This document shows positions 1-8,752 of a stretch of DNA of 64,000 nt, piece after piece. A program made the position numbers and the translations under genes. The stretch lies in the NCBI GenBank assembly GCA_963843595.1, contig CAWJLG010000012.1, positions 186,001 to 250,000 on the forward strand, read 5' to 3'. The notes beneath the pieces are model-generated. The model did not search any database and had not been told where the DNA came from. It worked only from the letters and a program-made list of their open reading frames with translations. This DNA is from CAIWHR01 sp963843595. Lineage in GTDB: Bacteria > Pseudomonadota > Gammaproteobacteria > Burkholderiales > Casimicrobiaceae. How positions within the stretch are numbered: the first letter of the stretch is position 1; each line of letters begins with the position of its first letter.

Positions 1-1468
1 CAGGCCACGCCCCGGTCGTCGCGCCCTGCGGCCGGTTCGCGTAGCAGACGCCGGCCTCGATGGTTGCGAAGAACCGCTCGGTCTCGTCGGGGGACCCGTA
101 GAAACCCGCGGTAAGCCCGTAGTCCCCGTGATTGGCGAGGGCGATGGCCGTGTCGACGTCGTCGACCGGCGCGACGAGCAGGAACGGCGCGAACAGTTCC
201 TGCTGCCAGAGCGGGTGGTCGAGCGGCGCGCGGGCGATGGTGGGTGCGCAGTAGTGGCCGTGAGCAAGCTCGCCGTGGTCCAGACGCTCCCCGCCATGGA
301 CAAGGGATCCGCGCTCGCCGAGCGCGGTGATCTGTGCCGCAGCATCTTCGAAACGCGCCACGGCCGCGGCGTCGATGACGGGGCCCATCCAGTGCGAGCG
401 CACCGTGGGGTCGCCAACCGCGATCTTCTTGGTCGCCGCGTGCAGCGCCGCGACGAAATCCGCGAACACCGTTTTCTCGACGTACACGCGCGAGCACGCC
501 GAGCATTTCTGGCCCGACAGCCCGAATGCCGAGCGCGAAACGCCGAGCACCGCGTCGTCCAGGTTGCCGTGACGGCTCACGATCGCCGCGTTCTTGCCGC
601 CCATTTCGGCGATGCACGGCCGCGGCCAGCGCCCCTGCGCGAGGGTGCGATGAAGGTGCATGCCGACCTCGTAGCTGCCGGTGAACGTGACCCCGGCGAC
701 ATCGGGGTGGTTGACCAGCGCCTCGCCGATCGAGCGTCCGGGACCGGTGACGTAATTGAATGCCCCCGGCGGCACGCCCGCGTCGCGCAGGGCATCGGCG
801 AGCAACCGCCCGCTCCACGGTGTCGTGGACGCGGCCTTGAAGACGACGGTGTTCCCGGCGACAAGTGCCGCGCCGGACGGCCCGCCGGAAAGCGCAAAGG
901 GAAAGTTGAACGGCGCGATGACGAGCCAGACGCCGTGGGGCTTCAGCACGCTCATGTTCTCGCTCACGAACCCGGCCACCGGATCGCGCGTCATCGGCTT
1001 CGCGTAACCGTCGTTGTCCTCCATCCGGTCGCAGTAATAGGCGATCAGATCGGCCGTTTCCTGCGCTTCCCCGAGCGCCTCCATTCGATTCTTGCCCACC
1101 TCCAGCGCCAGCACGGCACCCAGGTAGTAGACGCGCTCCTCGATCAGTGCGACCGCGCGACGCAGGACGGCGACACGCTCCCGCCACGGCATGCCCGACC
1201 AGGCGGGAAGCGCCTTTCTTGCCGCCGCGACGGCGGCCCCCGCATGCCCCGCGTCGCCGGCCTGGAACCGGCCGAGGACAAGGCGCGCGTCGATCGGCGT
1301 GCGCACGTCGAACTGGCGCGCCGCCCGCTCGTTGCCGCCCCCGATCAGCATCGTGTGCTCGGCGCCCAGATGCGACCGTATCGTTGCCAGCGCCGCTTCG
1401 AAGCGCGCGTGCAGTTCCGGCGGCGGGTCGAACATCGTCGAATACGTGAGCTTGAAGGAGGCGGTCAT
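1..1468 (-). CDS. Aldehyde dehydrogenase, probable L-glutamate gamma-semialdehyde (P5C) dehydrogenase, 3' partial
   Basis: NAD(P)-dependent aldehyde dehydrogenase that runs off the left edge of the window, so the C-terminus is missing. About 489 codons are visible from an ATG at 1468. In order the protein shows the Rossmann region with IAPFNFP, the FTGSYEVG cofactor loop, the general-base Glu in EMGGKNAAIV and the catalytic Cys in GQKCSACSRV. The N-terminal part (YYCDRM, PAFNFPF-type segment, KAAST) is most like the P5C dehydrogenase branch (RocA/PruA without a proline dehydrogenase domain), which oxidises glutamate semialdehyde to glutamate in proline and arginine catabolism. Family membership is clear; the exact substrate is inferred. 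It is followed on the same strand (upstream) by an unrelated DUF2726 gene. Confidence 0.8.
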   Translation of the reverse strand, partial: MTASFKLTYSTMFDPPPELHARFEAALATIRSHLGAEHTMLIGGGNERAARQFDVRTPIDARLVLGRFQAGDAGHAGAAVAAARKALPAWSGMPWRERVAVLRRAVALIEERVYYLGAVLALEVGKNRMEALGEAQETADLIAYYCDRMEDNDGYAKPMTRDPVAGFVSENMSVLKPHGVWLVIAPFNFPFALSGGPSGAALVAGNTVVFKAASTTPWSGRLLADALRDAGVPPGAFNYVTGPGRSIGEALVNHPDVAGVTFTGSYEVGMHLHRTLAQGRWPRPCIAEMGGKNAAIVSRHGNLDDAVLGVSRSAFGLSGQKCSACSRVYVEKTVFADFVAALHAATKKIAVGDPTVRSHWMGPVIDAAAVARFEDAAAQITALGERGSLVHGGERLDHGELAHGHYCAPTIARAPLDHPLWQQELFAPFLLVAPVDDVDTAIALANHGDYGLTAGFYGSPDETERFFATIEAGVCYANRPQGATTGAWP

Positions 1469-1578
1469 GCAAGGGACTCCGAGGTTGCGCGAGAACGGGC
1501 GCGGCAATCGACGCGCCTCGGGAAAGCGGGCTGCGGGGAAACGTTCATGCGGGACGTACAGCGCGGGGAATCGCGCGG

Positions 1579-2169
1579 TCAGACGAGATCGGCGGCGGGC
1601 CCGAGGATCTGTTCGCGCAGCTCGCGGTAGCGCGGCAACTGCGGCGGATACACGCAGATGTATCTCACCTGCGCCGCCTGCAGGCAGCGCTGCTTGATGA
1701 TCTCGAGCTTCTGGTCGCGCGGATTGACGACCTGCTCCGGCTCCTTGGCGTCGACGATGGCGACGATCGTCATGTCGCGGTCGCAGATCACGAAGCCCAC
1801 GTGCTGGTTGGCGATCTTTCGAAACGCGCGCAATCGCTCCATGCCCTGCGGCCCGATCTTCACCTGCAGCACGTCCGCAAGCCGGATCCGGGCGAAGATG
1901 TCGTGTCGCGGGAACGCGGCTTTCAGCAACAGGTAGACCACGCTCTCCGCCTTGCTGAGAAAGCGCGGCCGCAGCAGATAGAGCCCGGGCAACTCGGCGG
2001 ACGACAGCAGACGGGTGGTCTCGCCTTCGGTCCACTGCGCGATGGTGTTCGGCGACTCGCTGCCGCCCCTGGCGCCGCCCCCGGGTGCACGTTGCCGGCG
2101 CAGCAGTCCCGCGACGACGGCAATGACCAGGGCGCCGATGGCGAGCGCGAACAGGGTTCCGGAGGTCAT
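1579..2169 (-). CDS. DUF2726 membrane-anchored protein
   Basis: A 196-residue protein when started at the ATG at 2169; an upstream in-frame ATG at 2205 would add 12 residues without hydrophobic character. Residues 2-20 form one membrane segment (LFALAIGALVIAVVAGLL), followed by a short Arg/Gly linker and then the DUF2726 domain. Visible signature: LSKAE...YLLLKAAFP, IRLADVLQV, then a core ending in HVGFVICDRDMTIVAIVDAKEP and LEIIKQRCLQAAQVRYICV. This domain resembles restriction-endonuclease-like folds and is frequent in proteobacteria; its function is not established. Probably a single-gene transcription unit. Confidence 0.75.
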   Translation of the reverse strand: MTSGTLFALAIGALVIAVVAGLLRRQRAPGGGARGGSESPNTIAQWTEGETTRLLSSAELPGLYLLRPRFLSKAESVVYLLLKAAFPRHDIFARIRLADVLQVKIGPQGMERLRAFRKIANQHVGFVICDRDMTIVAIVDAKEPEQVVNPRDQKLEIIKQRCLQAAQVRYICVYPPQLPRYRELREQILGPAADLV

Positions 2170-2480
2170 GGCCCGTGGTTTCTCGTTCCCGACGACGCGG
2201 CGCACCCGGAAACGGCGCGCCCCGACTATGACCGGGGCATCAGCTTGATGTTTTTCGGCGGCCCGGCAGGTTGCTGCGTTAGTCTAAAGCATTTTCTCAA
2301 CATGTTGTTGTCTTCAACCTGCGGCCCGGCGAGAAGCGGGCATCGCAAGCCCGGCGTGAGCAGGCCTCGCCCGGCGCGCCCGAACTCCCTCGGCCAGGTG
2401 GCCTTGCGCACGCTCCCGATCCCCGTCGATGCCTGGAGCGGAGAGGGAAACGGCTTTGGCTGAAGATCGGACCGTTTGAT
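2170..2480. other. Intergenic stretch without recognisable gene
   Basis: About 310 bases between the start of the DUF2726 gene (minus strand) and the signal-peptide start of the PagL-like remnant (plus strand). Open frames here have no recognisable protein features. It should contain the divergent promoters, but I could not identify convincing -35/-10 pairs. Confidence 0.4.
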
Positions 2481-2890
2481 TTGCACCCCGTGCGCACGCA
2501 CTCCCGACGTGGATGCACCGCTTTGCTTGTTTCCATCGCGCTTGCCGTGTGCGTCGCGAGTGCTCACGCTGCCGACGCGGCGTCGATCATTTTCGGCGGC
2601 ATCGTCGCCGGCAGCGGCGAAGGTGTCGACGTCTACGGTGTCCATGGGTGTGGGTACCGCATCTCGAGCCGGCACTTCTCGCCAATCTCGGACTCGAGCC
2701 GCGGCTCGCCGCGCAGATCGTCCGCTGGCAAGGACACGACAACCCCACCGCTCGCCCATCGCTGGTCGAAGGTCGTCTGCGTGCTTGGGAGCTGGCTGCG
2801 TTCGCCCGGCATGTGTCGAATGCGGGGTTGGTCGAGACCGATGACGGGCTCACCCATTTCGGTGTCGCGCTGCGCTACGGCATGCCGTAG
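2481..2890 (+). pseudogene. Remnant resembling lipid A deacylase PagL (acyloxyacyl hydrolase), frameshifted and shortened
   Basis: From ATG 2481 the frame encodes a good signal peptide (ALLVSIALAVCVASAHA) and a short mature start with GSGEGVDVYGV. Near 2660 the coding sense continues in another frame: LEPALLANLGLEPRLAAQIVRW and then RHVSNAGL...FGVALRYGMP, ending at a stop at 2890. The HxSNAGL segment matches the catalytic His-x-Ser region of PagL, an outer-membrane beta-barrel that removes the 3-O acyl chain of lipid A. The expected catalytic Glu twelve residues after the Ser is Thr here. The protein is also too short: the barrel strands expected between SLVEGR and WELAAF are missing. Read as a decayed gene; the PagL assignment rests on short motifs recalled from the family. 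Confidence 0.45.
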
Positions 2891-2905
2891 CTTCGTCACG
2901 AAACA

Positions 2906-2932
2906 CGAAGCCCGGCGCAGGGCCGGGCTTCG
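2906..2932 (+). terminator. Strong hairpin, likely terminator between the PagL-like remnant and groEL
   Basis: A perfect 11-bp stem (cgaagcccggc at 2906-2916 with gccgggcttcg at 2922-2932) around a 5-base loop. It lies 15 bases after the remnant's stop codon and about 110 bases beyond the groEL stop on the other strand, so it can serve both directions. T-tracts are short on both sides (CTGACTTT on plus, TGTTTC on minus). Confidence 0.6.
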
Positions 2933-3044
2933 CTGACTTTCTCGGGCTGGGACTCCCCGCGCGGCGCGCTTGCGCACGCCGGGACGGTAAGCCGTGCCGG
3001 CCTCCGATCGCGGGCCGCTGCGGGCCCGCAACCGGAATGGACGG

Positions 3045-4694
<1,650 letters not shown>

Positions 4695-4731
4695 AGTGTG
4701 TTTCTCCTGGATCTGTGCGGGGGAGGCGGGA

Positions 4732-5019
4732 CTAGCCGACGATGCCGATGATGTCGTCTTCGCGCATGTGCAGGAGGTCCTGCCCGTCCATCTTGAATTC
4801 CTGGCCGGAGTACTTGCCGAAGAGCACCTTGTCGCCCGGCTTGACGCCTGCCGGGATCAGCTTGCCGTTGTCGTCGGTCTTGCCCGGGCCGACGGCCACC
4901 ACTTGGCCCTGCGAGGGCTTTTCGGCGGCGGTGTCGGGGATGACGATGCCGCCGGCGGACTTGCGTTCTTCCTCGAGGCGCTTAACGATCACGCGATCGT
5001 GCAGGGGACGAATCTTCAT
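4732..5019 (-). CDS. groES: Co-chaperonin GroES (Hsp10)
   Basis: A 95-residue GroES that forms the heptameric lid on GroEL. It has the usual start KIRPLHDRVIVKR, the mobile loop EERKSAGGIVIP that contacts GroEL, and the C-terminal DLLHMREDDIIGIVG. It is the first gene of the groES-groEL operon. Its ATG at 5019 lies about 110 bases downstream of a CIRCE inverted repeat and a near-consensus promoter, so the operon is very likely HrcA-repressed and heat-inducible. Confidence 0.98.
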   Translation of the reverse strand: MKIRPLHDRVIVKRLEEERKSAGGIVIPDTAAEKPSQGQVVAVGPGKTDDNGKLIPAGVKPGDKVLFGKYSGQEFKMDGQDLLHMREDDIIGIVG

Positions 5020-5129
5020 GGTTAGTGCTCACTCCTGTTAAAATTTCGTTTTAGAATCAGTCGCTTGAGACGCCGCCCCGAGGCTCGGGGCGGGGAGTCG
5101 AGGCAGGGGTCGAAACACCTGCGCAGTTG

Positions 5130-5156
5130 TTAGCACTCGACTCGAGCGAGTGCTAA
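5130..5156 (-). promoter_or_regulatory. CIRCE element (HrcA operator)
   Basis: Exact TTAGCACTC-N9-GAGTGCTAA inverted repeat, the consensus CIRCE operator bound by the HrcA repressor. It begins at the last base of the -10 hexamer and covers the expected transcription start of groES-groEL, so bound HrcA would block initiation. Confidence 0.97.
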
Positions 5157-5184
5157 TGATAGTGAGGGCGCGCGCCAAAATCAA
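5156..5184 (-). promoter_or_regulatory. Sigma70-type promoter of groES-groEL
   Basis: On the minus strand TTGATT (5184-5179) and TATCAT (5161-5156) are separated by exactly 17 bases. The -10 box abuts the CIRCE repeat. Housekeeping-type hexamers plus CIRCE indicate HrcA control; no sigma32-type promoter was spotted in the same interval. Confidence 0.85.
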
Positions 5185-5409
5185 GCCCGGCGCGAGCGGT
5201 GGCCGCCGTGCGCACCACACGACGACCGCGCCCCGATCGATGTCCGACCCATTTCCATCCGGATCAGGGCCACGCCGCGCGGTCCGATCGCGCTGCACAT
5301 GGCGCAAGCGCGTGGGCCTCACCGACGCACTCCGGCGCACCGGCGCGACCCGGTTGCGCGCTCCTGCTGTGCTACCGTTACGCCGTCGATCTTGAGGGAG
5401 TAAGACGCC

Positions 5410-6207
5410 GTGGACAACGTGAATTCCGCAATGCCGCAGTCCGCTCCGGGCGCATCGGCGGCGTCGGCGGCGCCTCCGCCCGATGGCTGGGCCGTCAGCG
5501 CCGGGCGCGGCGCGGCGTGGTGGAGCGAAGGCTGGCGCCTGTTCAAGGCCAGCCCCTGGGTATGGCTCGCGATCCTGATCGTTTTCCTCCTGCTCATCGT
5601 CGGAATGTCGCTGATCCCGGTGATCGGCCAGATCGCGACGACGTTGTTCGGACCCGTGTTCATCGGCGGCGTGCTGGTCGGCACGCGCAACCTCGACCGC
5701 GGCGGCGAACTGTCCGTCGGGGACCTGTTCCGCTGCTTCAGCGACAAACTGGGGCCGCTCATCATCCTGTCGCTGCTCTACATCGTGTGCTGGATCGTGA
5801 TCTGGCTCGTCGCCGTCGCCCTGCTCGTCGGCGTGGTCGGCGCGGGCAGCCTCGGCGCGCTGATGGCCGGGGATCCCGCGCAGGCGGGGCTGGCGATGCT
5901 CTCTTCGATCGGCCCCGGCGCGCTCGTCGTCGTGCTCGTCATGCTGCTGCTCATCGCGCCGCTGCTGATGGCGTACTGGTTCGCGCCGGCGCTGATCGTG
6001 TTCCGCGGCGACGCGCCGTGGGCCGCGATGAAGACGAGCTTTCGCGCGAGCCTGCGCAACGTGCCACCGTTCCTCGTCTACAGCATTGTCGGCATCCTGC
6101 TAGCGATCGTCGCGTCGATCCCGCTCGGCCTGGGGTGGTTCGTCGTCGCGCCGATGGCGGCCGCATCGGTGTACGCGAGCTATGTCGACATCTTCGGGCG
6201 ACCGTGA
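5410..6207 (+). CDS. BPSS1780-type multi-pass membrane protein
   Basis: A 265-residue inner-membrane protein starting at GTG 5410, which has a GAGGGAG ribosome site about 10 bases upstream; an ATG at 5431 is the alternative. After a Pro/Ala-rich cytoplasmic leader come GWRLFKASPWVWL and about six hydrophobic helices, with WFAPALIVF and a C-terminal SYVDIFGRP. This pattern is that of BPSS1780-family proteins common in betaproteobacteria; their role is unknown. A second family member lies at 13850-14689 and shares the WFAPALVVF and SYRDIF motifs. The gene stands alone, converging on the glycosyltransferase operon across a REP-like inverted repeat. Confidence 0.8.
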   Translation: MDNVNSAMPQSAPGASAASAAPPPDGWAVSAGRGAAWWSEGWRLFKASPWVWLAILIVFLLLIVGMSLIPVIGQIATTLFGPVFIGGVLVGTRNLDRGGELSVGDLFRCFSDKLGPLIILSLLYIVCWIVIWLVAVALLVGVVGAGSLGALMAGDPAQAGLAMLSSIGPGALVVVLVMLLLIAPLLMAYWFAPALIVFRGDAPWAAMKTSFRASLRNVPPFLVYSIVGILLAIVASIPLGLGWFVVAPMAAASVYASYVDIFGRP

Positions 6208-6213
6208 CGATCG

Positions 6214-6290
6214 AAATGGGGTCAGATACGAGTTGCCAGTACCGGAATTCGACGGACTCCGGCGCGCGGCAACTCGTATCTGACCCATTT
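6214..6290. repeat. REP-like extragenic palindrome (GGGGTCAGA type)
   Basis: A 24-base arm at 6214-6237 (AAATGGGGTCAGA...) and its near-perfect inverse at 6268-6290 (...TCTGACCCATTT), differing by one base in the G-run, are separated by 30 bases. It sits precisely between two convergent genes, 7 bases after one stop codon and 10 bases before the other. Palindromes beginning with GGGGTCAGA are typical of REP elements mobilised by RAYT (TnpA-REP) transposases in beta- and gammaproteobacteria. No RAYT gene is in the window. It could also act as a bidirectional terminator. Confidence 0.75.
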
Positions 6291-6299
6291 CATGCCATT

Positions 6300-7916
6300 T
6301 CATTTCAGCGCGAACACGACGATGTCGTTGTCCTCGAACACCGGCCGCCCGAAGCGTGCCGCGATCGTCGGCAGGCATGACTGCATGTCCGGCCACGGCC
6401 GTTGGTTCCCCGCCGGAATCGCCCACAGCGTCTTGTGCACGATGAGGTAATCGGCGCCCCCCGTCCGTCCTTCGAGCAGTGACGACAGGTGGACGAAGTT
6501 GGCAAGACGGATTCCGGTCGCCGTCGCCGGATACTCGCCCGCGGCGCGTTCGCCGCACACCCCCGTCTCCAGCCCGATGCGCACGTGCTGCCGGTGCCGC
6601 TCCTGGTAGAACGGCAGCGGATTGAACTGCGACTCGTGGCTCCACGGCATCTCGATCACGGTGAGGCTGCCGGGGGGACGCCGCGCGAGTTCGTCGTAGA
6701 ACGCGGGAAGTGGGGCAGACGGCACCAGCGTCACGTACGGATTGTGCGCATCGTCGTAGTCGTACTGGAACCGCATGTGGCCCAGAAACTGGTTCGGCAC
6801 GTAGCGCATGTGCGGCAGCGGTCCGATCGAGAGCAGCACCGACGGAACCACGACGGTCGCCGCCACGACGTACGCGTCGCCCAGGCGCCGGACGACCGTC
6901 ACGGCGCCGGCGGCCACCGCGAGCAGCAGGAACGGGAGGGCCGGCAGCAGATAGCGCGCCTGCACCAGCGGGTGGCCGATCCAGATCGCGCGGCTCGCGC
7001 CGACCAGAACCGCGAACACGACGATCAGCGTCGCGACGTAGAGCGCGAAACCGCGGTCGCGGCGCCAGATCGCGACGGCACCGATCGCCGCAAGTCCAAG
7101 CACTGCCACCAGCGCCACCGGCGAAGCCGAGCCCGCAAGCAGCAGCAGCGTCCGATAGAGACTTTCCGCGGTTACCGAGTGCTGGCCCGCCTTCTCCGCG
7201 AGTGCGGCCCAATCGTAGTAGAGCGGCGGACCGAGCACGGGTGCGAGCAGCGCGACGATCGTCAAGGCGATCACGACCACTCGCCGCAACGGCGCCGGAT
7301 CGCGATCGGCACGCATCCTGCGCAACGCCGAAAGACCGAAGTACGCGATCGGCAGCAGCGTGAATCCCAGCGTGATCGGATGCAGCCACCCTGCCGTCCA
7401 CGTCCCGACGACATACGCCACCGCCCACCGCAAACGGCCCTCCCGATACCACCGCCGCGCCGCCACTACGGCAAGCAGTGTCGCCAGGACCGTGATCGCG
7501 TACGGCCGCGCGGTCTGCGTGAAATAGACGAGCAGCGGCGATACCGCGAGCAGGCCCGCAAAGAGGACGCGGGCCGCGCGGTCGGCAACGTCCGCGACCA
7601 GCAGCGGCGCGACGGCAAGCAGCAGCAGCCCGCACGCGAGCATCGGCGCCTTCAGCGTCCATTCGGTCAGCGCACCCCGCCCCATCAGCCAGCGGTCGTA
7701 GAGCGCCAGCGGAATGCTGTAGTCATTGCTGCCGAAACTCGTGAAGATCGTACCCGCGCCCGACTCGACGATCTTGTGCAGCGCGTGCCACTCGTCCTCG
7801 ATGACGATCTGCGCTCCGAATTGCGACAGGCGCAGCCAGGCGCCGACACCGATCCACGCCAGCGCGAGAAGCACCAGCAGCGGCCCGGTGACCGGCGGCT
7901 CTTCCTTCTGCGTCAT
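6300..7916 (-). CDS. GT-C type membrane glycosyltransferase (ArnT/PMT-like)
   Basis: A 538-residue polytopic membrane protein of the lipid-phosphate-sugar-dependent GT-C class. The first membrane helix (LLVLLALAWIGVGAWL) is followed by the luminal/periplasmic acidic pair in IEDEWHALHK, where the catalytic Asp/Glu of GT-C enzymes lies. About nine further hydrophobic helices and a soluble C-terminal periplasmic domain follow. Its ATG (7916) overlaps the TGA of the upstream GT2 gene as ATGA, so the two are translationally coupled. Likely job: transfer of a sugar from a polyprenyl-phosphate carrier, made by the GT2 partner, to a periplasmic acceptor. The acceptor is unknown. Confidence 0.75.
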   Translation of the reverse strand: MTQKEEPPVTGPLLVLLALAWIGVGAWLRLSQFGAQIVIEDEWHALHKIVESGAGTIFTSFGSNDYSIPLALYDRWLMGRGALTEWTLKAPMLACGLLLLAVAPLLVADVADRAARVLFAGLLAVSPLLVYFTQTARPYAITVLATLLAVVAARRWYREGRLRWAVAYVVGTWTAGWLHPITLGFTLLPIAYFGLSALRRMRADRDPAPLRRVVVIALTIVALLAPVLGPPLYYDWAALAEKAGQHSVTAESLYRTLLLLAGSASPVALVAVLGLAAIGAVAIWRRDRGFALYVATLIVVFAVLVGASRAIWIGHPLVQARYLLPALPFLLLAVAAGAVTVVRRLGDAYVVAATVVVPSVLLSIGPLPHMRYVPNQFLGHMRFQYDYDDAHNPYVTLVPSAPLPAFYDELARRPPGSLTVIEMPWSHESQFNPLPFYQERHRQHVRIGLETGVCGERAAGEYPATATGIRLANFVHLSSLLEGRTGGADYLIVHKTLWAIPAGNQRPWPDMQSCLPTIAARFGRPVFEDNDIVVFALK

Positions 7917-8707
7917 GGCGCCGGCGCGGACACCGGAGGCCCCGCGTGTCCGAGCCGCAGCGCAGGATCGTCGGCGAAGAGGCGGCTGCGTCCGAGTCCG
8001 AGCCGCCACGCGCGATATTGCAGCGACGTGCGGATCACCCCCAGCCCATAGATCACCGAGCGGCGGGCCGAGATCGAACTCGCATCGTCGAAGTAGCGGG
8101 TCGGGCACGAGATCTCACCGACGGCGAAGCCGAACGCGATGGCCTGCACCAGCATCTGGTTGTCGAACACGAAGTCGTCGGAATTGGCATTGAGCGGCAG
8201 CGTCTCCAGAACGCGGCGCGAGAACGCGCGATAGCCGCTGTGAAACTCGGAAAGCTTGCTGCCCACCAGCAGGTTCTGCAGCGCGGTGAGCAGCCGGTTC
8301 GCGACGTACTTGTAGACCGGCATCCGGCCCGCAATCGCCGATTGTGCGAGGATCCGCGAGCCGACGACGACATCATAGACGCCCGACGCGACCATCGCCG
8401 CCATCGCCGTGATGAGCTTCGGTTCGTACTGGTAGTCCGGGTGGAGCATCACGACGATGTCGGCGCCGCGCGCGAGCGCCGCGGTGTAGCAGGTCTTCTG
8501 GTTGGCGCCATAGCCGCGGTTGCGCTCGTGCCGGATCACGGGGATGCCGAGCTCGCGCGCGACGGCGATCGTCGCGTCATCGCTGGCGTCGTCGACCAGC
8601 AGGACTTCGTCGACGACGTCGTGAGGAATCGCCGCGTAGGTGCGCTCCAGCGTTTTCTCGGCGCGATACGCCGGCATGACGACGACGAGTTTGAGTCCGT
8701 GCAGCAA
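7913..8707 (-). CDS. Family 2 glycosyltransferase, polyprenyl-phosphate sugar synthase-like
   Basis: A 264-residue GT-A fold enzyme with VVVMPAYRAEKTLERT at the N-terminus, LLVDDASDD (nucleotide-sugar binding), HERNRGYGANQKTCY and MLHPDYQYEP in place of the DxD region. It resembles dolichyl/undecaprenyl-phosphate mannose or glucose synthases (DPM1-like, without C-terminal membrane helices). It overlaps the downstream GT-C gene by four bases, and such pairs usually make a lipid-linked sugar and then transfer it outside the membrane. The sugar is not predictable. Confidence 0.8.
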   Translation of the reverse strand: MLHGLKLVVVMPAYRAEKTLERTYAAIPHDVVDEVLLVDDASDDATIAVARELGIPVIRHERNRGYGANQKTCYTAALARGADIVVMLHPDYQYEPKLITAMAAMVASGVYDVVVGSRILAQSAIAGRMPVYKYVANRLLTALQNLLVGSKLSEFHSGYRAFSRRVLETLPLNANSDDFVFDNQMLVQAIAFGFAVGEISCPTRYFDDASSISARRSVIYGLGVIRTSLQYRAWRLGLGRSRLFADDPALRLGHAGPPVSAPAP

Positions 8708-8752
8708 GGCGAGTGTCGACGATGGGTGGGCACGGCGCGCGCGGCAGTGTGC

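Noticed and set aside
128..1630. Long plus-strand open frame opposite the aldehyde dehydrogenase
   Set aside because: Arg-rich antisense frame of a GC-rich gene with no domains; the minus strand carries clear ALDH motifs.
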